Shown here piece after piece: positions 17,797 through 27,719 of a DNA stretch of 64,000 nt; positions within the stretch are counted from its first letter, which is position 1; each line of letters opens with the position of its first letter. The stretch comes from Acidobacterium sp. S8. GTDB taxonomy: Bacteria; Acidobacteriota; Terriglobia; Terriglobales; Acidobacteriaceae. The notes beneath the pieces were generated by a model. It was not told the DNA's origin and did no database searches. It saw only the letters and a list, made by a program, of their open reading frames with translations. Where the stretch lies: contig NZ_LMUM01000021.1 of assembly GCF_009765985.1 (NCBI RefSeq), positions 99,665-163,664 on the forward strand, written 5' to 3'. A program made the position numbers and the translations under genes.

Positions 17797-17821
17797 ACAT
17801 ATTCGGTGTAACCGAATATGT
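17797..17821. promoter_or_regulatory. 25-bp perfect palindrome, probable operator
   Basis: ACATATTCGGT and ACCGAATATGT are exact inverse complements around a 3-base spacer. The site lies between the propeller gene start (17639) and the rho terminator. It is AT-rich at the ends, with no T-run, and so looks like a dimeric regulator site, most likely for the propeller gene. The remaining DNA of the 17640-17924 gap contains only a weaker 14-bp dyad near 17833. Confidence 0.5.
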
Positions 17822-17924
17822 ATAAGTGCGTCCTATCTAGAGATAGACAGGCTCAAATATCTGAAGTAAAGAAACCAATAAGTTACAACGATAACTTCGA
17901 CAATGGACGCCTCTTCTATCAAAA

Positions 17925-17953
17925 AGAAACGCCCGCAAGCTGCGGGCGTTTAA
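17925..17953 (-). terminator. Rho-independent terminator of rho
   Basis: On the minus strand the stem ACGCCCGCA / TGCGGGCGT closes a 3-base loop and is followed by TTCTTTTT, about 22 bases beyond the rho stop codon. Confidence 0.88.
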
Positions 17954-17975
17954 TAGAAAATATTTGATGCTGGTC

Positions 17976-19226
<1,251 letters not shown>

Positions 19227-19316
19227 TGTCACCTGCGGTGGGTAGGTTGTTTTGGGAGGTTTTCTGGATGGGAGGAAGGTTCTTCTTGTATTGCAGATAT
19301 TGCACTTAAAATGGAA

Positions 19317-19333
19317 GGCCTGCGCAGCAGGCC
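19317..19333 (-). terminator. Stem-loop between rpoZ and rho
   Basis: GGCCTGC and GCAGGCC form a 7-bp stem with a 3-base loop just after the rpoZ stop. On the minus strand it is followed by TTCCATTTTA, a poor U-tract, so it may attenuate rather than stop transcription into rho. Confidence 0.45.
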
Positions 19334-19338
19334 GCGGC

Positions 19339-19563
19339 TTATGCCGCGCGCCGCTGCTGCTGGACCTTGCTCTTCTCTTCTATAACAGGGGTCGCCGCTA
19401 CGGGATTCGAGTAACGGAAACGAACCATAACCTCGTTCGTCGTATCCTGCACACGCGTATTGGGCTTATGCAGCTTACGGGTCGCTTTCGAAGCCAGCTG
19501 GCACAGCTGGTAACGATTGGAAACGTGGGCCAGAGCCCCAAAAATCAAATCAGAACGCATCAT
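19339..19563 (-). CDS. rpoZ: RNA polymerase omega subunit
   Basis: A 74-residue protein. [20 protein letters not shown] matches the conserved NRYxLxxxAsxRAR core of omega, and [20 protein letters not shown] agrees with the omega form of Acidobacteria. It binds beta-prime and helps assemble RNA polymerase. Two adjacent ATG codons occur at 19563 and 19560; AAGGAG lies 4 and 7 bases before them, so the second may be used more. It precedes rho on the same strand, a transcription pair. E. coli instead has rpoZ next to gmk and spoT; neither is here. Confidence 0.92.
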   Translation of the reverse strand: MMRSDLIFGALAHVSNRYQLCQLASKATRKLHKPNTRVQDTTNEVMVRFRYSNPVAATPVIEEKSKVQQQRRAA

Positions 19564-20139
19564 ATTTCTCCTTCATATCAACAAGTTTCACGATCCGTTC
19601 GCACTAAAACCGGCATTGGATCGTCGGGGATTGAAACACAGAACGCAGGGTTCAAACTATCAGTTTCGCTTTCCCTTAAGAAAACTTCATTTTTTTTAGA
19701 CGCATGAACTCGCGTCTAAGATCAACTTTTTTGCTCAATTTCGCCACTTTTCGAATCTTTTACGCGCAGTTATCTTGTTATTACATCCGCGTCATTTTCG
19801 ACTGATGGTGAATTTGGGCATGTCGTTACCTAAGCGTGATAATTCGCTCAGGTCACAACAAAAACATCCGTTTGGATCTGGAGTGAAAATAACTGCGGCA
19901 GTACGAGAGAAACAAACAAGTCTTTCCCGAAGCCTTCAAATCGCATCGGCACTCTTGAATTTAAATCCGATGGAATAGCAGGTCAATACTTTTTTCATAG
20001 ATAAATTTGATTTCCTCCATTAAATGGAAGCTCGCGTTGTCCGTGCTTTTCCTGGTTTAGGGCTTCCGATCAGCAGTTTTTCTCTTAAAAACCATAGAGC
20101 TACCAATTTTCATATCCAAAAATGCCCTATAAAGCCCTC
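19564..20139. other. AT-rich intergenic region, no gene seen
   Basis: This stretch between divergent rpoZ and the GntR operon has a clearly lower GC than the surroundings. It contains an 8-bp inverted repeat, TTAGACGC / GCGTCTAA at 19696-19719, next to runs of T on both sides. No coding frame or known RNA can be supported. Confidence 0.5.
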
Positions 20140-20176
20140 TTGACAAGATGCAAATTGTACTATTGTATTAGTACAA
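20140..20176 (+). promoter_or_regulatory. Promoter with palindromic operator for the GntR-ABC operon
   Basis: A consensus -35 box TTGACA (20140-20145) is followed by the perfect inverted repeat TTGTACTA-N6-TAGTACAA (20155-20176). The spacer between the arms covers the expected -10 position, and the right arm ends directly before the ATG at 20177. The regulator encoded first in the operon is the obvious candidate to bind here and repress itself. The transcript would have almost no leader. Confidence 0.75.
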
Positions 20177-20563
20177 ATGATTATCCGAGTGCAACCCGGT
20201 CTGGGCACGCCGATTTACCTGCAAATCGAATCCCAGGTAAAGCACGCCATTGCAGCCGGCGCGCTCCAGCAGGACGACACCCTGCCGCCGGTACGTAAGC
20301 TCGCCGCCGAACTACGGATCAACCCAAATACCGTGGCCCGCGCCTATCAGAATCTCGAACGTGATGGCATTCTGCGCACCGTTCCCGGCGGTGGCTGTTA
20401 CGTGAATGGACAGAGCCCCGGGCTGCTCAAATCGGAAAAACTTCGCCGTCTCAAGCCGATGGCGACGCAGCTCTCTGTCGAAGCTAAACAACTCCGCCTC
20501 GGGCGCGAAGACCTGATGCAACTGCTCGAAAACTCATATGACGAACTGGGAGAGACGCAATGA
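20177..20563 (+). CDS. GntR-family regulator, YtrA type
   Basis: A 128-residue repressor with the winged-helix GntR domain (about residues 10-80; GTPIYLQIESQVKHAIAAGA, then LPPVRKLAAELRINPNTVAR). It has only a short helical tail of about 45 residues, the hallmark of the YtrA subgroup, which usually controls a linked ABC transporter. The start lies directly after a palindromic operator, and no ribosome site is possible, so translation is probably leaderless. The stop codon overlaps the ATPase start (ATGA), showing coupling. The effector is unknown; YtrA regulators often respond to cell-envelope antibiotics. Confidence 0.92.
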   Translation: MIIRVQPGLGTPIYLQIESQVKHAIAAGALQQDDTLPPVRKLAAELRINPNTVARAYQNLERDGILRTVPGGGCYVNGQSPGLLKSEKLRRLKPMATQLSVEAKQLRLGREDLMQLLENSYDELGETQ

Positions 20564-21462
20564 GCGATCTCGCAATTGAAACGCGGTCCCTGTACAAGCA
20601 TTACCGCTCACTCCATGCGGTCGACGGCCTCGATATGAGCGTCCCCCGCGGCTCCATTTATGGATTCATGGGTCGTAACGGCGCCGGTAAGACCACTACC
20701 ATCCGCATGCTCGCCGGGCTGACGCACCAAACATCAGGAGATATAAAGATCCTCGGCCTCGACCCACGGACCGACCGCACACAGCTCCTCGATCGTACCG
20801 GCTTTGTCGTCGACAAAATGCTTCTGCCTTCGATGACCGGAGACGACCTCGTCCGCTTCAATCGCGGGTTTTTTCCGCGCTGGAGTGACGCCCTGGCCAC
20901 AAAATATGCCGACGTGCTCGAAATTCCGATGAAGCAGAAGTTCCGCAAGCTTTCGACCGGCAGCCAGACCAAGCTCTGTCTTCTTCTTGCTCTTGCGCAG
21001 GGTGCGGAGTTGCTGATTCTCGACGAGCCGACTGCAGGACTCGATCCGGTTGTCACCGACCAGCTGCTGCGCGTGCTTGTCGACGACTTCGCCAACGAGG
21101 GCCGCACATTATTTCTCTCGTCGCATCATCTTTCCGAAGTCGAGCGCGTTGCCGACTGGATCGGCATCATCGATCAAGGCAAGCTGTTGCTCGAAGCGCC
21201 TCTCGACGATGTCCGCTCCGGCTTCCGCCGCATCCGCGTCATCGGCGAAGACCTGTCTTTATCGCGCGGCGAAATTTTCAGGACAAAAAAAGGCGAGGGC
21301 GCCACCGAATATATTCTTCGCGCCAATGCTGAAGCCTTCATCGCGGAGCTGCGCAGCCAAGGCGCCGCCATTCTCGATGTGGCTCCGATGAATCTTTCAG
21401 AAGTCTTTCTCGAAGTTGTTGGAAAGGGGGAAAAGCATGTACCTGTGGAAATATTGGCGTGA
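20560..21462 (+). CDS. ABC transporter ATP-binding protein
   Basis: A 300-residue ATPase. Walker A is GRNGAGKTT (residues 38-46), the signature is LSTGSQTK (131-138, a variant of LSGGQ), Walker B is LLILDEPTAGLDP (from 151), and the switch His is in SSHHLSE. A C-terminal regulatory tail of about 80 residues follows. It is the second gene of the operon with the GntR regulator and the membrane subunit, whose start lies within its last codons. The system is probably an exporter of the ABC-2/YtrB kind. The substrate is not known. Confidence 0.93.
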   Translation: MSDLAIETRSLYKHYRSLHAVDGLDMSVPRGSIYGFMGRNGAGKTTTIRMLAGLTHQTSGDIKILGLDPRTDRTQLLDRTGFVVDKMLLPSMTGDDLVRFNRGFFPRWSDALATKYADVLEIPMKQKFRKLSTGSQTKLCLLLALAQGAELLILDEPTAGLDPVVTDQLLRVLVDDFANEGRTLFLSSHHLSEVERVADWIGIIDQGKLLLEAPLDDVRSGFRRIRVIGEDLSLSRGEIFRTKKGEGATEYILRANAEAFIAELRSQGAAILDVAPMNLSEVFLEVVGKGEKHVPVEILA

Positions 21463-22204
21463 GAGCCGCATCCTCTTCGGTATAAGCCTACTGGCTATCG
21501 CCGTCTTAACCATCGCCATCCTGCGTGAGCGTCTGGTAATGGGCGGGCATCCGGATGGGAATGTTCAGTTCTCCGGAGTCTGGGCAGTCTTCCTCGGCAT
21601 CCAGATTATCCCACTCTGCTTCATCGCATGGATCTTCGGCAGCTTCGGCGTCGGCCGTGACCTCGGCGAACACAGCGGCTCGTTTATCTTCAGCCGTCCT
21701 CAGAACCGCGCCTGGTTTATCTGGAGAGACTGGGGTTTCGGCCTGTTGCAGTTGCTCGTCATCGTGATCTGCCTCAACCTGGCAGGCTGGCTGCAGATAC
21801 ACCGTGTTCTGGCCTTCATGAGCGACTCCACTCGCGACTTCGTCCTCTCTCAGAACGGCTATGCTTCCATCAAAATGTGCACGCTCATTGCCACTCTTGC
21901 CGCATTTCTACTGGCAGCACTCGTTTTCAGCCTCACCTATTTTTCAACCATCCTGATCAAGAACGCCCGGGGACTTTTCATCAGTGCTGGTGTCTTTCTT
22001 GGCTATATGGTCCTCAGCATGGTTGTGAAACATTATTGGCCATCTGTGGAACTCCCCAGCCTGCTCCTGCAGCCATTTACGAATACCCATCAGCTGGGTG
22101 ACGGCACCGTCGGTCATCTCGGTATAGCCATGGCAATTCGCGCGGTCCTCGTGCTGCTCTTTCCTATTGCGGCGCAGTTCGTCCTGGAGCGTGCAGATAT
22201 TTGA
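21437..22204 (+). CDS. ABC-2-type permease of the GntR operon
   Basis: A 255-residue integral membrane subunit with six likely helices: ILFGISLLAIAVLTIAIL; VWAVFLGIQIIPLCFIAWIF; FGLLQLLVIVICLNLAGWLQ; LIATLAAFLLAALVFSLTYF; GLFISAGVFLGYMVLSMVV; and the C-terminal AVLVLLFPIAAQFVL. It overlaps the ATPase gene by 26 bases. ATG at 21437 follows GGAAAGGGGGAAAA, a good ribosome site, which decides against an upstream start. With the ATPase it should form a simple two-component exporter. Confidence 0.85.
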   Translation: MYLWKYWRESRILFGISLLAIAVLTIAILRERLVMGGHPDGNVQFSGVWAVFLGIQIIPLCFIAWIFGSFGVGRDLGEHSGSFIFSRPQNRAWFIWRDWGFGLLQLLVIVICLNLAGWLQIHRVLAFMSDSTRDFVLSQNGYASIKMCTLIATLAAFLLAALVFSLTYFSTILIKNARGLFISAGVFLGYMVLSMVVKHYWPSVELPSLLLQPFTNTHQLGDGTVGHLGIAMAIRAVLVLLFPIAAQFVLERADI

Positions 22205-22271
22205 TCGCCGCCTTCGGCTGCTGACGTTATGAACGTTCCGCAGGCAATAACTTGCCGCGGAGAGCGATTCG

Positions 22272-24170
22272 CTACTGCGCGGACACGGTGACATCACCAT
22301 AGAATTTCCATTGAGTATGGAAATCCTTCGTCATGCTTTGATGCATAAGACTGGCCCGAATCATCTCGATCGGGATGCTGTTCTCCTTAAGCAGGGCATC
22401 GTGGAACTGGCGATTTGTCATTTTGCCTGCCTGGACGAGTTCGCGGTGCAACGCATAGATCTGCATGCCGCCCAGCAGATAAGCTGCCTGGTACAGCGGC
22501 TCGTAGGCTCCGCTGAAAGAGCGCCGCACCTCACCCGCCGCAGCCTGCGGCTCAAAGCCAACCTGGCTCACCAGAAGGTCGATGCATTGCTGCGGTGTCC
22601 ATTTTCCAAGATGAAAGTTAAGCGAGAAGATGATGCGTCCGCAACGGTGACGGCGCCAGGCAAGCCCGCCTACGCGCTCTTCCGGCGTGCGATCGAAACC
22701 CATGTCCCAGAAGAGCATTTCCCAGTAGAGAGCCCACCCTTCGATAAGAAAGGGAGTGCCGCCGAAGGCCTGGCGATAGGAGCGATAACGCTCTTCCATA
22801 AATCCTTGCAGCTCATGGCCGGGAATCATCTCATGGAAGACGGTGGCATGCGCCATGGCCATATTGTTGGCGCGCATGCTGGTGATTCGCTGCTCATAGG
22901 ACATGGAATCGGTTGGGTAGGCAACCTCCAGCACCTCGCCGCCAAGAAAGAATGGCGAAACCAGCTGTTGCTGCGGTGACATCATGCGCATCCGCCATGT
23001 CTCGCGCGCGAGCGGAGGTACGGTGACAAGGTCATGCTCATCGATGAATGCGATGGCCTGGAGCAGGTATTTATGGGCAAGCTCGGTTTGTTTTCCAGGC
23101 TCAACGTAAGTGTTCTTTACCTTATCGAGCGCCTTCTTCCAGTCATCACCGAAGCCCATTTCCTGCGAAGCGCGTATCATCTCGCGGTCGTTCCACGCGA
23201 ACTCCTTTTCCGCAATGGCGATCAACTCTTCCGGTGTGTAGGGAATCATGGCAAATTGCAGCTCTTTGATGAGCGCATCGCGGCCAATCGCATGCCCGAT
23301 GATGTCGCTGTTGTCGCCCGGATGGGCTGACTGGACCGATTGCTCGAAGGAATCTTCACTGCCGCTACTGTCGGCTTTCTTCGCTTCGGCGGGCGGGTGC
23401 AGGCCTATTACTTTTTCCGACAGAAACTTGCCGTAAGCATCCAGGGCAGCAGCGGCGGTCTTGTAAGGCTCGGCTGCCCACCAGGTGAACATCGGATCGT
23501 AGGCGTCGTAGAAAACAAACCATTCGTGCAGCACGCGACGCAGCTCGTTCAAGTTCTCGATGGCGTGGTTTGCCGCTTCGCGCTTGCGCTGGGCATCGAT
23601 GCTCTTCGGGTCCTGCTTATTTGCAGCAAGTTCGGCCTCGATCTTTTTCTGCATGTCGGTGCAGATTTTTTCAATCTGCGAAAGGGTTGCTGCGGATTGC
23701 TTGCCATCGATGGGCTCGATCTCGCGCTGCGCTATGAAGAGGGAGATGATCGCATCGGCGAAAGGCAGATAGGTAGCGGCTTCGTTGTCAAACTGCGTTT
23801 CTTCGGTGAGATAGCTGAGACGGCGGCCAAGGTAATTGCGGAAGAGGATGTGGTCGATGCGCGCGTCTTCGCCGAGTTTTTCGAAGTCAATCTTGTTCAG
23901 GGTTTCCTGCCACTCGGTATAGAGCTTTCGCATGCGGTCGCGTGCCTGGGGCGCGAAGGCGATGCTGTAGTAGCGATGGAGGAGACTATGGTCAGCGGAA
24001 AAGCGCTCGATGTATGGCCGCAGCTCGCTGGAAGATGTATCTATTTCAATGCCCGGAGCCTGTTGTTTTTGCTGCGCTGCTTCCGTGAAGGCCAGCCTGG
24101 GCGTTGAAACACTAAAGGCAGCGGCAGCGGGCACACTGCGAAAGAGAAACGAGCGGCGAGTCGTCATCAT
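22272..24170 (-). CDS. DUF885 family protein, Tat-exported, putative metallopeptidase
   Basis: About 632 residues. The N-terminus TTRRSFLFRSVPAAAAFSVS is a twin-arginine type signal. The motif FHEMIPGHELQGF near residue 445 contains an HExxxGHE zinc-site pattern typical of DUF885 proteins, thought to be thermolysin-like peptidases. LPFADAIISLF and LIEGWALYWEMLFW are further conserved-looking blocks. Two tandem ATG codons (24170 and 24167) follow TTGGGGTC; the frame is open upstream, but this would overlap lipA. It lies 43 bases downstream of lipA and probably shares its transcript. The substrate is unknown. Confidence 0.83.
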   Translation of the reverse strand: MMTTRRSFLFRSVPAAAAFSVSTPRLAFTEAAQQKQQAPGIEIDTSSSELRPYIERFSADHSLLHRYYSIAFAPQARDRMRKLYTEWQETLNKIDFEKLGEDARIDHILFRNYLGRRLSYLTEETQFDNEAATYLPFADAIISLFIAQREIEPIDGKQSAATLSQIEKICTDMQKKIEAELAANKQDPKSIDAQRKREAANHAIENLNELRRVLHEWFVFYDAYDPMFTWWAAEPYKTAAAALDAYGKFLSEKVIGLHPPAEAKKADSSGSEDSFEQSVQSAHPGDNSDIIGHAIGRDALIKELQFAMIPYTPEELIAIAEKEFAWNDREMIRASQEMGFGDDWKKALDKVKNTYVEPGKQTELAHKYLLQAIAFIDEHDLVTVPPLARETWRMRMMSPQQQLVSPFFLGGEVLEVAYPTDSMSYEQRITSMRANNMAMAHATVFHEMIPGHELQGFMEERYRSYRQAFGGTPFLIEGWALYWEMLFWDMGFDRTPEERVGGLAWRRHRCGRIIFSLNFHLGKWTPQQCIDLLVSQVGFEPQAAAGEVRRSFSGAYEPLYQAAYLLGGMQIYALHRELVQAGKMTNRQFHDALLKENSIPIEMIRASLMHQSMTKDFHTQWKFYGDVTVSAQ

Positions 24171-24213
24171 GACCCCAACAAGAATTAGTACGGTGGGGTC
24201 ATTGTATCGCCGC

Positions 24214-25131
24214 TTACATGAGCATCGTAACGCCTGAGGAATTGGCCTGCTCGTGCGCATGATAGGACGAGCGTACTAGCGGACCGGACTCGACATGACG
24301 GAAGCCCATCTTCAGCGCTTCCTGCTTCATGAAGGCGAACTCGTCGGGTGTGTAGTAACGGGCCATCGGCAGATGATCTTTTGAGGGGCGCAGGTACTGG
24401 CCGATGGTCAGCACATTTGTTCCGACAGCTGCGAGATCACGGTAGACCTGCAGCAACTCATCCATCTCTTCGCCAAGGCCAACCATGACGCCGGATTTAG
24501 TGGTAACGCTGGGATTTAGAGCCTTGGCGTATTCGAGCAAGCGGAGCGTGCGCTCATAGCGAGCACCGGAACGCACGGCGCGATAGAGCCGCGGAACCGA
24601 TTCGGTGTTGTGATTCAGAATCTCGGGACGTGCTTCTACGACCGTTCGAATCGCATCTTCATTGCCTTGAAAATCGGGGACCAACACTTCCACTTGGCAG
24701 CCGGGAGCCTGCTTGCGAATCTCGTCGATGACCATGGCGAAGGCGCGTGCGCCGCCAAGGATATCGTCGTCGCGATTGACGCTGGTGATGACCGCGAACT
24801 TCAAGCCGAGTGTCGCTACTGCTTCCGCGACGCGGCGTGGCTCGTCGAAATCGATCGCGTCAGGACGGCCCTTAGGCACGGCGCAAAAGCCGCAGCGCCG
24901 GGTGCAGGTATTGCCCAGCATCATGAAGGTGGCGGTGTGATGATTCCAGCACTCGCCGATGTTGGGGCAATGTGCCGATTCGCAGACCGTGTGCAGATTG
25001 AGGCTGCGCGCCAGCTTCTTCAGGTCATGGTAGTTGTCGCCAACGGGAGCGCGCGCTTTCAGCCATTCCGGCTTGGGAGCGGGCTTACGCGGGGCGAGGT
25101 CAATCTGTATGAGGTCTGCTGAAGTAGCCAT
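24214..25131 (-). CDS. lipA: Lipoyl synthase
   Basis: A 305-residue radical SAM enzyme that inserts two sulfurs into octanoylated E2 subunits or GcvH. The auxiliary cluster site is Cys50-x4-Cys55-x5-Cys61, and the radical SAM motif is CTRRCGFC (Cys76, Cys80, Cys83). VLTIGQYLRPSKDHLPMARY and the end RSSYHAHEQ are the usual C-terminal blocks, including the RSSYHA serine ligand. It is in the minus-strand series dacB-lipA-DUF885 (39- and 43-base gaps). No lipB is seen here. Confidence 0.97.
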   Translation of the reverse strand: MATSADLIQIDLAPRKPAPKPEWLKARAPVGDNYHDLKKLARSLNLHTVCESAHCPNIGECWNHHTATFMMLGNTCTRRCGFCAVPKGRPDAIDFDEPRRVAEAVATLGLKFAVITSVNRDDDILGGARAFAMVIDEIRKQAPGCQVEVLVPDFQGNEDAIRTVVEARPEILNHNTESVPRLYRAVRSGARYERTLRLLEYAKALNPSVTTKSGVMVGLGEEMDELLQVYRDLAAVGTNVLTIGQYLRPSKDHLPMARYYTPDEFAFMKQEALKMGFRHVESGPLVRSSYHAHEQANSSGVTMLM

Positions 25132-25170
25132 GGCAACCTTTTATTGTATCGTCTGCCTTCGAATTCTGCC

Positions 25171-26781
25171 TTAGTTTGCCGCGGCGATGGCCGCCACGAT
25201 CTTGTCGATGGCTGCCCCTGTCTTGTCCATCACCGGAGAATGGTCATTGCACAAGATGGAGAAGATGAGGGTGCGTCCGCTGGCCGCCGTAACGTAACCG
25301 CTAAGGGCGTGCACTTCGTTCAGCGTGCCAGTTTTGGCAAAGACTTTCCCTTTGAGTGGGGGCTGCGTGAAACGGTTATCCAATGTGCCGTCGACCCCGC
25401 CGATGGGCAGCGAAGCGCGGTACACAGCTCCCCAGGGCTGACGGGCAGCATAGGCGAGCAGCATAGTAGCCGCGCGAGGCGTGATGACATCCTGCGGCGA
25501 GAGTCCCGAGCCATCGTAGAAGAAGAAATCCTGTGGCTGCACGCCTGCCGAGACCACGAACTGCCGCACGACGCGCGCTCCCTGCGCAATCGATCCATCG
25601 TCTCCCTGAGCTTTGCCCAGAATACGCAGCAGCATCTCCGCGTGGAGGTTCTGACTGACCTTATTCACCACTGTGACGATCTGACTCAGTGGCGGCGAGG
25701 TGTGCTGCGCGACGACACGCGCATTTGCTGGCAGGGCGAAAGGCAGCTGCTGACCGGGCGCAAACGGATGAAGGGCGAGCGACAGCCTTGATTCGGTCTC
25801 GAAGACCTGCGTGTCGCCTGAAAGTCGATGGCTGACCTGCACCGCCGGGTTTGCGGCGATGCCATGTGTTGCCAGCGCCTGCGCAAAGCCGTCACCGGCA
25901 AATTTTGCCGAATCCTGTACGGCGATGGCGAAGTTTGCCGGCTTGCTACCTGCCGGAATTGTCCCATAAGCTCGCAGGAAGTTCTGGTCGGGCTGGCGGT
26001 CGAGCCCGAGATGCTGCTCCGAACCGGCGGGTGAGGTTACGGCTTCATTTTTCAGTCCCGCTGCATCTTCAGGCAGGCTTGGATTCCAGGTTGCAATCGC
26101 AGCATCCGTTGCGGTCGCTGCCGGGACCAGGGTTAGGTAATGGACATTGTCATTGACAGTCAGCGCGGAAACGGGCGCACCGTAGTCCCACATCAGATCG
26201 TCCTGCCCCCAACCTGCACCGTAACGCTCATAGGCGAAAAGGGTGTCATCGGCGACCACAGTGCCATCGAAGGAGCGGATGCCGCTCGCAGCTACTTGCG
26301 CCGCCAGATCATCGAGCGCGTAGAAGGGTGGGTTCGGGCGCTCGGTATGACCGTTATAAGGATAGGCGCGCCCGGATAAGGTCGGGTCGCCGCCTCCGAT
26401 CAGGCGTAATGAACCGCTCAGATGACCATTCGAAATCGGGCCTTCGGCTACGACATAGGTCTTCGCCGTGAAGTCCGGGCCAAGCAGTGCCAGCGCTGTT
26501 GCCGTGGTGAATAGCTTGGCGTTCGAAGCCGGCTGAAAATATTGCGAGTCATTGAGTGCATAGATGGGCGTGCCATCGAGACCGACGACCGATATGCCCC
26601 AGTGGGCACTCGCTACTGTCGGATCGTCGAGGATTGCCGCGATGTTTTTCGATAATGAGGCTGATCTATTTGTAGCGTGCTTATGACGCGCCTCTCCGAA
26701 GCTTAGAGACACTGAAAAAACGATAACCAGGCAGAGAAAAAACGAGCGAGTACGCATGGGGAGGCAGAGGGTAGTCAGCAT
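25171..26781 (-). CDS. dacB: D-Ala-D-Ala carboxypeptidase/endopeptidase, PBP4 type (S13)
   Basis: A 536-residue periplasmic peptidoglycan hydrolase. The SxxK nucleophile motif is SNAK (Ser86, Lys89). The second motif lies in the region YDGSGLSPQD, where SGLS replaces the usual SxN, and KTG is in FAKTGTLNEVHALSGY. The long insert between motifs 1 and 2 is typical of family S13. A signal peptide (FFLCLVIVFSVSLSFGEA) directs export. The start at 26781 has AAGGA six bases upstream; an internal ATG at 26757 lacks one. It is divergent from folP with 35 bases between, and heads the run to lipA. Confidence 0.9.
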   Translation of the reverse strand: MLTTLCLPMRTRSFFLCLVIVFSVSLSFGEARHKHATNRSASLSKNIAAILDDPTVASAHWGISVVGLDGTPIYALNDSQYFQPASNAKLFTTATALALLGPDFTAKTYVVAEGPISNGHLSGSLRLIGGGDPTLSGRAYPYNGHTERPNPPFYALDDLAAQVAASGIRSFDGTVVADDTLFAYERYGAGWGQDDLMWDYGAPVSALTVNDNVHYLTLVPAATATDAAIATWNPSLPEDAAGLKNEAVTSPAGSEQHLGLDRQPDQNFLRAYGTIPAGSKPANFAIAVQDSAKFAGDGFAQALATHGIAANPAVQVSHRLSGDTQVFETESRLSLALHPFAPGQQLPFALPANARVVAQHTSPPLSQIVTVVNKVSQNLHAEMLLRILGKAQGDDGSIAQGARVVRQFVVSAGVQPQDFFFYDGSGLSPQDVITPRAATMLLAYAARQPWGAVYRASLPIGGVDGTLDNRFTQPPLKGKVFAKTGTLNEVHALSGYVTAASGRTLIFSILCNDHSPVMDKTGAAIDKIVAAIAAAN

Positions 26782-26816
26782 GAGGTCCTTGCCGCGAAGT
26801 GTAGCATTGTGCTCGT

Positions 26817-27710
26817 ATGTCCTTCACGCGACGGAGTGAATTTCAGTGGCATCTGCATCGGCGATCGTTGGCTTTGGGAACGAAAACGCTGGTCATGGGG
26901 GTGATCAATGTCACCCCGGATTCGTTTTCTGATGGCGGCATGTATTCCAGCGCAAATGAAGCTGCGGAACACGGGTTGCGCATGCTCGATGAGGGCGCAG
27001 ACATTCTCGACATCGGCGGCGAATCGACGCGCCCCGGCCAGAAAGAGCCGCTTTCTGCCGCTGAAGAACAGGAGCGAGTGCTGCCTGTCATCTCAGCCAT
27101 TCTGAGCGCGCGCCCGGACGCAATCCTTTCTATCGATACCTACAAATCCTCGACCGCAAGGGCAGCGATTGAGGCTGGCGCGGAGATCGTGAACGATGTC
27201 AGCGGATTCTTATGGGACGGTGAGATGGCCAACACCTGCGCCGCGTTGCAGTGCGGCGTGGTGCTGATGCATACCCGAGGGCGTCCGGACGAGTGGAAGT
27301 CGCAGCCGGGGCTCGCAGCCGATGAGATCTTACCGCTGGTAAAGCACGACCTGGACGAACGATTGCACACGGCATTGCGCGCCGGTATTGTCCGCAGTCG
27401 CATTGTGCTCGATCCGGGATATGGCTTCGGCAAGCGGCTGGAAGAGAATTATCCGCTGCTGGCGCGCCAGGCCGAATTGCGAGCATTGGGACAGCCGCTC
27501 CTGGCAGGAGTCTCGCGCAAATCGTTTCTGGCGCTCAAGTTGAGGCCGCTTTATGGCGGTACGGATGTCCCGATGGATCAACGACAAAACGCCACGGTTG
27601 CAGCTACGGTTGCAGCCATCCTTGGTGGGACGGATATCGTTCGGGTGCATGATGTCCGTCCGGCAGCGGAAGCTGCGCGGATCGCCGATGCGATCCTGGC
27701 TTATGCCTGA
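26817..27710 (+). CDS. folP: Dihydropteroate synthase
   Basis: A 297-residue TIM-barrel enzyme joining p-aminobenzoate to hydroxymethyl-dihydropterin diphosphate in folate synthesis. The first signature is MGVINVTPDSFSDGG (about 27-41) and the second is DIGGESTRPG (about 65-74). SIDTY, NDVSG and LDPGYGFGK are the further active-site blocks, and GVSRKSF is the conserved sulfonamide-contact loop. It is divergent from dacB and convergent with the next gene. Full length for the family; no fusion to folK. Confidence 0.96.
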   Translation: MSFTRRSEFQWHLHRRSLALGTKTLVMGVINVTPDSFSDGGMYSSANEAAEHGLRMLDEGADILDIGGESTRPGQKEPLSAAEEQERVLPVISAILSARPDAILSIDTYKSSTARAAIEAGAEIVNDVSGFLWDGEMANTCAALQCGVVLMHTRGRPDEWKSQPGLAADEILPLVKHDLDERLHTALRAGIVRSRIVLDPGYGFGKRLEENYPLLARQAELRALGQPLLAGVSRKSFLALKLRPLYGGTDVPMDQRQNATVAATVAAILGGTDIVRVHDVRPAAEAARIADAILAYA

Positions 27711-27719
27711 CGGAACCGC

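Noticed and set aside
19775..19978. 67-codon frame in the AT-rich gap between rpoZ and the GntR operon
   Set aside because: No ribosome site, no motif; composition fits non-coding DNA.
23340..24107. 255-codon plus-strand frame opposite the DUF885 gene
   Set aside because: Antisense shadow; no motif, no ribosome site, and the minus-strand gene has a Tat signal and zinc motif.
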